Assembly: GCF_000802155.2 (NCBI RefSeq)
Contig: NZ_JQGJ02000012.1
Span: forward strand, 1 to 64,000
Source: Pseudomonas frederiksbergensis
Lineage (GTDB): Bacteria; Pseudomonadota; Gammaproteobacteria; Pseudomonadales; Pseudomonadaceae
Reading direction: 5' to 3'
Length of the DNA stretch: 64,000 nucleotides
The notes beneath the pieces were generated by a model. It ran no database searches. It had not been told where the DNA came from and was given only the letters and a program-made list of their open reading frames with translations. Below, piece by piece: positions 42,931 to 53,000 of this stretch (positions within the stretch are counted from its first letter, which is position 1; the number at the start of each line of letters is the position of its first letter). The translations under genes were made by a program, and so were the position numbers.

Positions 42931-43824
42931 ATGGCCCACCCTCTACCCGACCTGAAACTGCTGCGCATTTTTGTCAGCGTGGTCCGGCACCAGGGGTTCG
43001 CCAATGCCCAGCACGAGCTCAATCTCTCCACGTCCGCCATCAGCACCTACATGAGCCAGCTCGAATCGACCCTGGGCCTGGTGCTCTGTCATCGCGGACG
43101 GGGCGGGTTCAGCCTGACCAGCAAGGGCGAGTTGTTCCATCAGGAAACCCTGCGCCTGATGGGCGAGCTGGAAGGGTTCGAGCAATACGCCGCGGCGCTC
43201 AAGGGCGAGCTGCGCGGCACGCTCAACCTGGGAGTGATCGACTCCACCGTCAGCGACAAGGCCCTACCGTTCGCCGAAGCCATCGGTGCCTATAGCCAGG
43301 AACATCCGGCGGTGCATTTGCATCTGTCGGTCCTGAGCCCTTACGAATTGCAACTCGGCGTACAGGACAACCGCCTGGACCTGGCCATCGGCGCGTTTTC
43401 CACGCGCATGAGCGGGTTGGTCTACATGCCGCTGTACCGCGAGCAGCACTGGCTGTATTGCAGCAACCGCCACCCGTTGTTCACCGAGCGACGTATCCCG
43501 GAACAACTCATCACCCAGCAACGCATGGTCGGACGCGGTTACTGGAGCCAGGCCGAACTGGCTCGCCATGGCTTCAAGCACAGCGCGGCGACAGTGGAGA
43601 GCATGGAAGCGCAGTTGATCCTGGTGCTGTCAGGCGCCTACATCGGCTACCTGCCCGAGCATTACGCCCAGGCCTGGGTCGACAAGGGCGACTTGCGCGT
43701 GCTGCTGCCGGCGACATTCGGCTATCAGGCGCCGTTCTCGATGATCGTGCGCCGGGGTCGCAGCCGCGAGCCGCTGATCCAGACCTTTCGTGATCTACTC
43801 AAAGCTCAACTGAACCAGGCCTGA
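42931..43824 (+). CDS. gbuR: LysR-family activator of guanidinobutyrate use
   Basis: 297 residues. The N-terminal HTH (LKLLRIFVSVVRHQGFANAQ, TSAISTYMSQLESTLGLVLC) and effector domain are standard LysR. It is divergent from gbuA with a palindromic operator between them; the same arrangement (PA1421/PA1422) controls guanidinobutyrate induction in P. aeruginosa. Confidence 0.88.
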   Translation: MAHPLPDLKLLRIFVSVVRHQGFANAQHELNLSTSAISTYMSQLESTLGLVLCHRGRGGFSLTSKGELFHQETLRLMGELEGFEQYAAALKGELRGTLNLGVIDSTVSDKALPFAEAIGAYSQEHPAVHLHLSVLSPYELQLGVQDNRLDLAIGAFSTRMSGLVYMPLYREQHWLYCSNRHPLFTERRIPEQLITQQRMVGRGYWSQAELARHGFKHSAATVESMEAQLILVLSGAYIGYLPEHYAQAWVDKGDLRVLLPATFGYQAPFSMIVRRGRSREPLIQTFRDLLKAQLNQA

Positions 43825-43826
43825 CC

Positions 43827-44423
43827 ATGTCCAGACTCCAGTGCCCACGTTGCCTCAGGCCCCAAAGCCATTGCCTGTGCCCGTTGATCCCCAGCCTCGA
43901 CAGCCGCACGCGCGTCTTGTTGTTACAGCATCCCAGCGAAGTGAACCACGCGTTGAACACCGCCCGGCTGGCGGCGTTGGGGCTGAAGAATGCCGAGCTG
44001 ATCGTGGGCGAGGTGTTCGAGGATCTGCCGCGGTTGCTCGATCAACCGGGCTATCGGGCGCGGTTGCTGTTTCCCGCTGACGATGCGCAGCCGCTGCAAG
44101 CCTACGCTTCTTGCGATGAGCCGCTGCTGTTGGTCGTTCCCGACGGCACCTGGCGCAAGGCGCGCAAACTGTTGCATCTCAACCCGCTGCTGGCGGCGCT
44201 GCCGAGGGTGACGTTGGCCGACGGCGGCGTGTCTCGCTACCGCTTGCGCAAGGCTCCAGGGCCGGGGGCGTTGTCGACGGTGGAGGCGATTGTCCAGGCC
44301 TTGCAGGTTCTGGAGGCGCCGGTGAGTTTCGAGCCGTTGCTAAAACCGTTCGAAGCGTTGATCGAGGGGCAGATCGCGGCGATGGGGGAGGAGACCTATC
44401 AGAAGAACCATGGAGGAGAATAA
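43827..44423 (+). CDS. DTW-domain tRNA aminocarboxypropyltransferase-like protein
   Basis: 198 residues. N-terminal zinc-knuckle-like cysteines (CPRCLRPQSHCLCPLIP) are followed by LLLQHPSEVNHALNTARLA and the DTW signature region VVPDGTWRKARKLL. The DTW family includes TapT, which makes acp3U in tRNA from S-adenosylmethionine. In this copy the first D-x-T-W residues are D-G-T-W. It starts two bases after gbuR. Confidence 0.88.
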   Translation: MSRLQCPRCLRPQSHCLCPLIPSLDSRTRVLLLQHPSEVNHALNTARLAALGLKNAELIVGEVFEDLPRLLDQPGYRARLLFPADDAQPLQAYASCDEPLLLVVPDGTWRKARKLLHLNPLLAALPRVTLADGGVSRYRLRKAPGPGALSTVEAIVQALQVLEAPVSFEPLLKPFEALIEGQIAAMGEETYQKNHGGE

Positions 44424-44431
44424 AGGTCCCT

Positions 44432-44575
44432 TTGGCAAGGGAGCTTGCTCCCGCTCGGCCGGTCCGACGCCTCGGGCGCAGCCGTCGTAAAACCTGCCGC
44501 GTGGTCTTCCTGATACAACGCGGTGAATGGTCTTGGGGCCGCTTCAGCCCAGCGGTAGCAAGCGCCCTCGCCACA
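44432..44575. repeat. Degenerate REPIN
   Basis: GGCAAGGGAGCTTGCTCCCG on the left and GGTAGCAAGCGCCCTCGCCA on the right across ~100 bp. It lies between the convergent DTW gene and the HlyD gene. Confidence 0.75.
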
Positions 44576-44594
44576 GGGTTGAGTGAAGTCCGGA

Positions 44595-45959
44595 TCAACG
44601 CTCGCGCATCGCCTCGGTCCGCGCCTTCAACACCGGTTTCAGCAGGTAATCCAGCACGCTTTTCTCGCCAGTGATGATGTCCACCGTCGCCACCATCCCT
44701 GGAATGATCAGCAACGGTTTCGCATCCCCACCCAAATGGTTCCTGTCGGTGCGCACCTGGATCAGGTAAAAACTGTTGCCCTTGTCATCGGTGATGGTGT
44801 CGGCGCCGATCAATTCGAGCTTGGCGCTCAGCCCGCCATAGATCGTGTAGTCGTAGGCGCTGAACTTGACCATGGCTTTCTGGCCCGGATGCAGGAACGC
44901 CACGTCCTGGGGACGGACCTTGGCTTCGATCAGCAGGTTGTCTTCCAGGGGCACGATCTCGATCATGTCGCTGCCCGGCTGGACCACGCCGCCGATGGTG
45001 TTGACCTTCAGTTGCTTGATCACCCCATGCACCGGAGAGACCACGGTGGTGCGCGTCACGCGGTCATCGATGGCGATGCTCGAGGCGGTGATTTTCGACA
45101 GTTCCGTGCGTTTCTCGTTGAGCTCCTTGGCCGCGTCGGAACGGAAGGACTGTTCTGACTCGTCGATCTTGCTCTTGATTTCATTGATCGCCGATTCAGC
45201 CCGCGGAATCGCCAGGGTCGTGGCATTGAGCGAGCCACGAATTTCCACCGCGCTACGCTTGAGCCGCAGGATCTCCACCGGTGAAACCGCCCCGGTGCGC
45301 ACCAGCGGGGCCGACATGTTCATCTCTTCTTGCAGCAGGGCCAGCGCCGAGCTGAACTGCCCTTGCTTGGAACGAAACTCCGCCAGTTCCTGGGTTTTCT
45401 GCCGCAGTTGTTCGGTCAGGGTCCGTTGCTCGCTGGCCAGGCGCCGCTGGCGTTGTTCATACAGTGCGCGCTCATCCTCGGCCACTTGTGGCGCCTTGCC
45501 GGTGACTTCGGTGGATAACTGCAGCGGCCGTCCTTCCGCTTCCGCCGACAAGCGTTCGACCTGGGCCATCAACGCATAACGATCGGCCTCGCTCTCACCC
45601 TTGTTTGACAGGAAGCGCGTGTCATCCAGGCGCAGCAAGGTGTCGCCCTTGTTCACCATCTGGCCTTCGCGCACGAAAATCTCGGTGACGATGCCACCCT
45701 CCAGGTTCTGGATCACCTGGATCTTGCTCGACGGAATCGCCTTGCCTTCGCCAGTGGTGACTTCTTCCAGGACTGCCAGTTTCGCCCAGACCAGCCCACT
45801 GACAATCAGCCCAGCCGCCAGCCACACGGTGACGCGCGAGCGCCGGGGCGAATCTTGTAGCGTCGCGCCGGCGGTTTCCGGCATGAATTCGCTTTCAGCG
45901 CTTTTGCTGAAGCTGCCGAAATAGCTTCGGGCGGCTTGATCGGGTGTTTGAGCAGACAT
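44595..45959 (-). CDS. HlyD-family type I secretion adaptor
   Basis: 454 residues from MSAQTPDQAARSYFGSFSKS. One N-terminal membrane helix (VTVWLAAGLIVSGLVWAKLA), then a lipoyl/barrel-sandwich part (GKAIPSSKIQVIQNLEGGIV), a long coiled coil (~130-310) and the beta domain (VTRTTVVSPVHGVIKQLKVN TIGGVVQPG). It is the membrane-fusion partner of the ABC exporter upstream and the TolC protein. Confidence 0.92.
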   Translation of the reverse strand: MSAQTPDQAARSYFGSFSKSAESEFMPETAGATLQDSPRRSRVTVWLAAGLIVSGLVWAKLAVLEEVTTGEGKAIPSSKIQVIQNLEGGIVTEIFVREGQMVNKGDTLLRLDDTRFLSNKGESEADRYALMAQVERLSAEAEGRPLQLSTEVTGKAPQVAEDERALYEQRQRRLASEQRTLTEQLRQKTQELAEFRSKQGQFSSALALLQEEMNMSAPLVRTGAVSPVEILRLKRSAVEIRGSLNATTLAIPRAESAINEIKSKIDESEQSFRSDAAKELNEKRTELSKITASSIAIDDRVTRTTVVSPVHGVIKQLKVNTIGGVVQPGSDMIEIVPLEDNLLIEAKVRPQDVAFLHPGQKAMVKFSAYDYTIYGGLSAKLELIGADTITDDKGNSFYLIQVRTDRNHLGGDAKPLLIIPGMVATVDIITGEKSVLDYLLKPVLKARTEAMRER

Positions 45960-46005
45960 GGGGCGGTACCCGTTGGCTAAATGTAATGATCCGGTGTGCA
46001 GCTTT

Positions 46006-46035
46006 TGTGGCGAGGAAGCTTGCTCCCTCGCCACA
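46006..46035. repeat. REP palindrome inside the secretion operon
   Basis: GTGGCGAGGAAGC (46007-46019) and GCTCCCTCGCCAC (46022-46034), a 13-bp stem with one mismatch. It lies in the 93-bp gap between the ABC and adaptor genes and could modulate transcript stability. Confidence 0.8.
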
Positions 46036-46052
46036 GTGGTATGTGTTGGCAG

Positions 46053-48212
46053 CTATACCGCCGCAGAGCCCACCCGTCCCTTGCGCAGCGCATCGATCAC
46101 CGCGTCCTTCGGCCCGTCCGCGACGATCCGGCCGTTATCCAGCACCACCAAACGGTCTACCAGGCTCAGCATCGAGGTGCGGTGGGTGACCAGCAGCACG
46201 GTCTTGCCTTGCACGTGGGTGTGAAGCTTTTGCCGCAGGGCGTCTTCGCTGCTGTTGTCCATCGCGCTGGTGGGTTCGTCCAGCAGCAGGATCGGCGGGT
46301 CCAGCAACAGGGCCCGGGCCAGCAGCACGGCCTGGCGCTGGCCACCGGACAGCAACTGCCCGCGCTCGCCCACCGGACGGTCGAACCCCTGGGGATGCTG
46401 GCGCGCCAGTTCGGTGACGCCGGTCAGTTCGGCCACTTCGAGCATGCGTGCGTCGCTGATATAGCGAGCGCCGAGTGTGAGATTGTCCCGCAGGCTGCCG
46501 GCCAGCAGTGGCAGGTCATGGGCGACGTAGCCGATCTGTTGGCGCAGGTCGGCGACGTCCAGCTGTCGCAGGTCCAGGCCGTCCAGCAGCAACTGGCCTT
46601 GCTCCGGTGCATAGAACCCCATCACCAGCCGCGCCAGGGTGCTTTTGCCCGAGCCGCTGCGGCCGATGATCCCGACCCGTTCGCCAGGCTTGAGGCTGAA
46701 GCTGATGTTGGCCAGCGCCGGGGCGTCCTGGCCGTTGTAGTGGAAGGTCACGCCGTTGACGTCCAGCGCGCCCTGCAATTGGGTGCGATCCAGTGGGCGT
46801 TGCTTGGCGTCACGCTCCTGGGGCAACGCCATCAGCGCATCGGTGCTGCGCATGGTGAGCTGGGCTTGCTGGTAACGAGTGATCAGCCCGGCGATCTGCC
46901 CGAGCGGGGCCAGTACACGGCTGCCGAGCATGTAGGTCGCCACCAGTGCGCCGACGCTGAGGTTGCCGGCGATGATGCTGTAGACCCCGGCAACGATGGT
47001 GGCCATGCCCGCCAGTTGTTGCAGGAACAGCGTGCCGTTGGTTGCCAGGGCCGAGAGGTTGCGCGCATGGCTGTCCAGGCGGGTGAGGGCGCCGTGGGTG
47101 CTTTCCCATTGATGCTGGCGCTCGCTTTCGGCACTGCAAGCCTTGAGGGTTTCCAGGCCACCGAGGGTTTCGATCAGCAGGGCCTGCCGTTGGGCGCCCA
47201 AGGCCAGGCTCTTTTGCACGGTGTCGCGCAGGCGCGCCTGGATGATCATCGCGAAGACGATGGTGATCGGGAACGCGACCACGGGAATCACCACCAGCCA
47301 GCCGCCCAACAGGCCGATCACCACCAGCATCAGCAGGGCGAAGGGCAGATCGATCAGGCTGGTGAGGGTCACCGCCGTGAGAAATTCCCGCAGGCCCTGG
47401 AAGTCATGGATGCTCTGGGCAAATCCGCCGATGGTCACCGGCTTGGCTTTCATCGCCATGCCGGTGATGCGCTCGAACAGTGTGGCGGAAAGGATTACGT
47501 CGGTCTTCTTGCCGGCGGTGTCCAGCAGATGAGCGCGCACCACCCGCAACACCAGTTCGAAACCGGTGCCGATCAACAGCCCTACGGCCAGCACCCACAA
47601 CGTTGAGGTGGCTTGGTTCGGTACCACGCGGTCGTAGGTCTGCATGACGAACAGCGGCACCATCAACCCCAGCAGGTTGATCAGGAAACTCGCCAGGATC
47701 GCGTCGCTGTACAGCCAGCGCGACAGTTTCAAGGTGTCGCGAAACCAGGCTTCGACCCGCGGCACCAAGGGCGCGCGCAAGTCTTCGAGTTCGTGGCGCG
47801 GCCGGGCGAAAAGTGCCTGGCCGCTGTAGTCGGTGGTCAGTTCCTCACGGCTGACCCATTGTTCGCCGCCGTCGGCCTCGCTGGGCAGGATCAGCGCGCG
47901 ACCGTCCTCGCCCCAGCGCCGCAATATTGCACAGCGGCCCCCGGCGAGGATCAGCATCACCGGCAAATTAAGCGCCGAAATGTCCGCCAGGTCGCGACGC
48001 AACAGTCGCGCCTGCAAACTGGCCCGGGCCGCTGCGCGGGGCAGCAGGTCCAGGCTCAAGCGTTGGTGCGCCATAGGAAGCCCGGCGCTGAGGCTGGCGC
48101 GGCTGACGGTCGCGCCATGGAGTTTGCAGAGGATCAACAAGCCGTCCAGCAAGGGATCATCGAAATTCAAGCGCGGGTCGGCGCTCGGGTTTGTGGGTTC
48201 CATGCTGGTCAC
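46053..48212 (-). CDS. Type I secretion ABC exporter (LapB-like)
   Basis: About 719 residues. An N-terminal C39-peptidase-like domain (~1-140) appears degenerate, as in LapB-type exporters of non-cleaved substrates. Then a membrane domain (ILASFLINLLGLMVPLFVMQ) and ATPase: Walker A GRSGSGKST, signature LSGGQRQ, Walker B ILLLDEPTSAMD. GTG 48212 with GGAG eight bases ahead is preferred; ATG 48203 is possible. It starts 19 bases after the TolC gene. Confidence 0.92.
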   Translation of the reverse strand: MTSMEPTNPSADPRLNFDDPLLDGLLILCKLHGATVSRASLSAGLPMAHQRLSLDLLPRAAARASLQARLLRRDLADISALNLPVMLILAGGRCAILRRWGEDGRALILPSEADGGEQWVSREELTTDYSGQALFARPRHELEDLRAPLVPRVEAWFRDTLKLSRWLYSDAILASFLINLLGLMVPLFVMQTYDRVVPNQATSTLWVLAVGLLIGTGFELVLRVVRAHLLDTAGKKTDVILSATLFERITGMAMKAKPVTIGGFAQSIHDFQGLREFLTAVTLTSLIDLPFALLMLVVIGLLGGWLVVIPVVAFPITIVFAMIIQARLRDTVQKSLALGAQRQALLIETLGGLETLKACSAESERQHQWESTHGALTRLDSHARNLSALATNGTLFLQQLAGMATIVAGVYSIIAGNLSVGALVATYMLGSRVLAPLGQIAGLITRYQQAQLTMRSTDALMALPQERDAKQRPLDRTQLQGALDVNGVTFHYNGQDAPALANISFSLKPGERVGIIGRSGSGKSTLARLVMGFYAPEQGQLLLDGLDLRQLDVADLRQQIGYVAHDLPLLAGSLRDNLTLGARYISDARMLEVAELTGVTELARQHPQGFDRPVGERGQLLSGGQRQAVLLARALLLDPPILLLDEPTSAMDNSSEDALRQKLHTHVQGKTVLLVTHRTSMLSLVDRLVVLDNGRIVADGPKDAVIDALRKGRVGSAAV

Positions 48213-48231
48213 ATCGATCGCTCCCACAGGA

Positions 48232-49590
48232 TTACTTCAGTTCCGGCAGGCGTGCCTGGTTCTTGACTTCGGTCTGCGCGACCGCATCGGCCGGTAGCAC
48301 GATCCGTTGTTTTTGCAGCAGCAGGCCCATGTTCGCCAGCACCCGGTACATCGAATACTCCTCGGTATAACGCACCTCGGTGTAGCGGCGGTTGGCGTTG
48401 TACAGCTCGTTTTCGCTGTCGAGCAGGTCGAGCAGGGTACGTTGGCCGAGGCCGAACTGATCCTGGTACGCGGCGCGCACGCGGGAAGTGGTTTCGGCGT
48501 ACTCGCGGGCGGTCGGGGTCTGTTTGCGGGCGTTGAGCATGGCGTTCCAGGCCAGGCGCGTGTCTTCGTTGAGCTGGCGCAGGGCGTTGTTGCGGATGTC
48601 CATGGCCTGGTTGATCTGGTGGGCGTTGGACGCCAGCCGTGCCTTGTCGCTGCCGCCACGGAACAGGTTGTAGTTCATGACCACGCCCAGCCGCCAGTTG
48701 TTGTCATGGCCTTCCTCGCCGCCGAGATTGTTGTTGGCGCCCACCGCTGCTTCGGCATCGAAGCGCGGATAGAACGGCGACTTCGCCACTTCGTACTGGC
48801 TCTCGGCGGACTGGATGTCGGCCTGGGCCGATTTCAGGTACGGGTTGTTATCCACCATGCTTTGCTGGGCTTCGCGCAGGTCGGCGGGGATTTCACCTTT
48901 GGTGGACGCTGGGGTTTCCAACTCATCGGGCATGCGCCCGACCACGCTGTAGAAGTTCGCTTCGGCGTCGGCCAGGTCGACCTGGGCGGTGTCGTAGTTG
49001 TTTTCCGCCAAGGCCCGACGGGCATTGGACTGGTCGGAGTCGGCGGTACTGCCCACGCCACGCTCGGTGCGCAGGCCGATCTGGTCGTTGACCCGCAGGT
49101 GCGCTTGCAGGTTGTTCTTGGCCAGGGTCACCAATTCCCGACGCTTGAGCACTTCCAGGTAGACCTCGATGGTCCGCAGCGCCAGATCCTGGGCGGTGCC
49201 CTGGGCGTAATAGGCCCGGGAATTGACCACGCCCTGGGTGCGCTGCACTTCATTGGCGGTGTTGAACCCGTCGAAGATCATTTGCCGCAGGCGCAGCTCC
49301 GACTGGGTGTAGGTCAGGATGTTGGTGTGATGGTTTCCCAGTGCGCGGGTATTGGTGTTGTCGCTGTAGCCGCGGCCATAACCCGCGTTCAAATCCACCG
49401 ATGGGAAAAAGCCCCCCCTGGCGACCTTGACGTCTTCGTTGGCCGACAAACGGCTGTCCACCCGTTGCGCGAGTTCAGGGTGAGTGGCGATGGTGCTTTG
49501 GATCGCCTCGGTCAGGGACATCGCCTGTACCTGAGAGGAGCAGGCCATGGCCAGTAAAACCGCGCTGCAGAGGGGGGTAAGAACGCGCAT
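48232..49590 (-). CDS. TolC-family outer-membrane channel of the type I system
   Basis: 452 residues. A signal peptide (to VQAM/S), then the TolC repeat fold: LTEAIQSTIATHPELAQRVD, GGFFPSVDLNAGYGRGYSDN, and GVVMNYNLFRGGSDKARLAS. It ends in an ~30-residue tail. First gene of the minus-strand secretion operon and divergent from the adhesin gene. Confidence 0.93.
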   Translation of the reverse strand: MRVLTPLCSAVLLAMACSSQVQAMSLTEAIQSTIATHPELAQRVDSRLSANEDVKVARGGFFPSVDLNAGYGRGYSDNTNTRALGNHHTNILTYTQSELRLRQMIFDGFNTANEVQRTQGVVNSRAYYAQGTAQDLALRTIEVYLEVLKRRELVTLAKNNLQAHLRVNDQIGLRTERGVGSTADSDQSNARRALAENNYDTAQVDLADAEANFYSVVGRMPDELETPASTKGEIPADLREAQQSMVDNNPYLKSAQADIQSAESQYEVAKSPFYPRFDAEAAVGANNNLGGEEGHDNNWRLGVVMNYNLFRGGSDKARLASNAHQINQAMDIRNNALRQLNEDTRLAWNAMLNARKQTPTAREYAETTSRVRAAYQDQFGLGQRTLLDLLDSENELYNANRRYTEVRYTEEYSMYRVLANMGLLLQKQRIVLPADAVAQTEVKNQARLPELK

Positions 49591-50040
49591 GGGGTGCTTC
49601 TCCTGAGGTCTGTTGTGCTTCGTTGTCGCCAGAATATTGACGTTTAAAAGATCAAAACCGTTTCAACCTTGTAACAACACAGCTAAGAACATCCTAGAGA
49701 AAACCTAAGAAGAATTTCTCATAAGCGTTATTCCAAAAAAAACTTATGTACTTCGAAAAATCCAGCACATTGTTCAAAGCGAAAGCCTCGCCGTATAAGG
49801 CTTCTGACGACTTTTGGGCGTCAATAAAAAGTTCCGGATAATTTTTTAAGCGAAGTGAAGAAACGCTGAATGGTTCAAAAACGAGACAGTTTGAGTGACG
49901 TTTTTTTGTCGTTGTGACAATTTGATCGTGCCTTCTACCGTCCCGAAAGCTGGCAGATTTTCCAAATTCTGGCGGCGACCTCAGCATCGATTCTTCACCC
50001 AGACAGGTGCCGACTGTGGTTGGCAGCGGAGGGAAGGCAC
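49591..50040. other. 450-bp AT-rich divergent control region
   Basis: No gene is visible between the TolC and adhesin starts. The region is clearly AT-rich against its surroundings, with A/T runs at 49734-49742, 49838-49845 and 49900-49907. TGACGTTTTTTTGTCG at ~49897-49912 holds a GACG/CGTC-like inverted pair. Both operons must be driven from here; c-di-GMP-responsive control would fit the adhesin class but is not shown. Confidence 0.45.
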
Positions 50041-53000
50041 ATGGCAGCGCTCATCGGTACCGTCAGCAAGGTGGTAGGGCAGGTTTTCGCACAGGATGCC
50101 GGTGGGCTGCGGCGCCCCCTGGTCGAAGGTGATCGGCTGTATGCCGGCGAGCATCTGGTCACCGGGGCTGAAGGCGCTGTCGCGGTGCATCTGCAAAACG
50201 GCCATGAGCTGACCCTGGGGCGCGGCAGCGATTTGACCTTGACCCCGCAATTGCTTGCCGACCAGCAGGCGCCACGGGTGGACACGCCGCAAACGCCGAC
50301 GCCGAGCGAGGCCCAGCTCACTGACGTGCAGCAACTGCAGCAAGCCATCGCCGCTGGCGCCGACCCGACCCAGGCTGGCGAGGCCACGGCTGCCGGGGCC
50401 GAGGGCGGCAACCCGGGCGCGGTAGGCGGCGGGCACAGTTTTGTGTTGCTGGAAGAAGTCGGTGGGCAGGTCGACCCACTGATCGGCTTCCCGACCGCCG
50501 GGTTCAATGGCATACCGGAGTTCCCGCAACTGGAGCTGGCGGCCGACCCGGATGGCGACGGCGACGACGCAAGCGTACCTCCGGTGATTCCTGAAACCCC
50601 CGACAACCCCGTCACCCTCGGTGGCCTGACCGTGGACGACGGTGAACTGACCGCCAACGAATCCAACCTTGCCGACGGCACCGCCAGCAATCCCGGTGCG
50701 TTGGTGCGAAGCGGCACCTTCAGCGTGTCGGCGCCCGACGGCCTGAGCAGCTTGAGCATCGGCGGCATCGGCGTTATCACCGGTGGCGTGCCCGCAGGGT
50801 TCCCGCAGTCCATCACGTCGCCCTTGGGCAATACGCTGACGATCACCGGATACGACCCGGCCACCGGCGTCGTCAGCTACAACTACACCCTGACCGACAA
50901 CGAAACGCATCCGGCGGGCGGCGGTGCCAACACCATCAGCGAACAATTTCCGGTGGTGGCCATCGACAGCGACGGTGATACCGCGAACGCAAGCCTGGAC
51001 GTCAACATCACCGACGACGTTCCCGAGGCGATCGACGACAGCCACGCCAGCACAGCGTCGCAAACCCTTGTCACGCTCACCGGCAATGTCTTGCCCAACG
51101 ATCACCAAGGCGCCGACCGCATTCCCACCGGCCCTGACAGCGGGCCGATCATTGGCGGCACGTTCACTGGCACCTACGGCACCCTGGTCCTCAATCCCAA
51201 CGGCACCTACACCTACACGCTGAACACCAGCGATCCACAGTTCGTCGCGTTGCACGGCGGCGGCAACGGCACGGAAACCTTCACCTACACCCTGACCGAC
51301 GCCGATGGCGACACCAGCACCGCGAACCTGGTATTGCAGGTCCACAACAACGACGACCCGGTGATCATCGACGGCCTGGACACCGAAGGCGGTGAACTCA
51401 CCGTCCAGGAAAAAAACCTCGACGACGGCAGCAGCCCGGACGCCTCCGCGCTGACGCAAAGCGGCACCTTCACCGTGACCGCGCTGGACGGCGTGCAGAC
51501 CCTGAGCGTCGGCGGCATTACCGTGGTCAGCGGTGGGGTGACGGCAGGTTTTCCACAATCGATCACCACGGCGCTGGGCAACACCCTGACCGTGACCGGC
51601 TTCAACGCCGCCACGGGCGTGGTCAGCTACAGCTACACCTTGCTCGACAACGAAGCTCATCCCAACGCCAATGGCGCCAACAGCCTGGGCGAGCAATTCG
51701 CCGTAGTGGTCACCGACGATAACGGCACCACGGCCAACGGCAATCTGGATGTGAGCATTGTCGATGACGTGCCCAACGCCGTGGACGACAGCAACGCCGG
51801 CACCGCGTCGGAAAGCAACCTGACCCTCACCGGCAGCGTGCTGCCCAACGACAGCCAAGGCGCCGATCAGGTGGCGTCCGGTCCGATCACTCCCGGCACG
51901 TTCACCGGCACCTACGGCACCCTGGTGCTCAACGCCGACGGTTCCTACACCTACACGCTCAACGCGTCCGATACCGATTTCAAAGGCCTGAACGGCGGCG
52001 GCAACGGCACGGAAACCTTCACCTACACCCTGACCGACGCCGATGGCGACACCAGCACCGCGAACCTGGTGTTGCAGGTTCATAACAATGACGACCCGGT
52101 GATCATCGACGGCCTGGACACCGAAGGCGGTGAACTCACCGTCCAGGAAAAAAACCTCGACGACGGCAGCAGCCCGGACACCTCGGCGCAGATGCAAAGC
52201 GGCACCTTCACCGTGACCGCGCTGGACGGCGTGCAGACCCTGAGCGTCGGCGGTATTACCGTGGTCAGCGGCGGGGTGACGGCAGGTTTTCCACAATCGA
52301 TCACCACGGCGCTGGGCAACACCCTCACCGTGACCGGCTTCAACGCCGCCACGGGCGTGGTCAGCTACAGCTACACCTTGCTCGACAACGAAGCTCATCC
52401 CAACGCCAATGGCGCCAACAGCCTGGGCGAGCAATTCGCCGTAGTGGTCACTGACGATAACGGCACCACGGCCAACGGCAATCTGGACGTGAACATCGTT
52501 GATGACCTGCCTACTGCCCGCGCTGACTCCGCCTCGGTGGAAGAGGGCGGGACGGTCAGCGGAAACGTCCTCAATAATGATGAGGGCGGTGCCGATGGAC
52601 CTGCGGCGAGCGGCGCGGTGATAGGTGTTCGCGCCGGCAGCGATACCTCGACCTCGGCCATCGGCGGCCTCAATAGCCAGATCAACGGCACCTACGGCTA
52701 CCTGACCCTGGACGCCAACGGCAACGCTGTCTACCACAGCAACCCGAACGCCGTCAGCGCACCGGGCGCCACCGACGTGTTCACCTACACCGTGCGCGAC
52801 GCCGATGGGGATGAAAGCACCACCACCATCACCATTGATGTGCACAACTGCCGCCTGGTCGCCGCACCGGACGATGAAATCAGCGTGCACGAAAGCGCGC
52901 TCGACCTGAACCAGGATGGCCAGGACCTGGCGCCTGGCACCGTCGTCGGCAGCCTGCCGGACGCCACTCGCGAAACCGCCAGCGGCAGCCTGCTCGACTC

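Noticed and set aside
51256..52513. Assembly duplication in the adhesin gene
   Set aside because: The copies carry scattered synonymous and amino-acid differences (ASALTQ against TSAQMQ), so they are true paralogous repeats.
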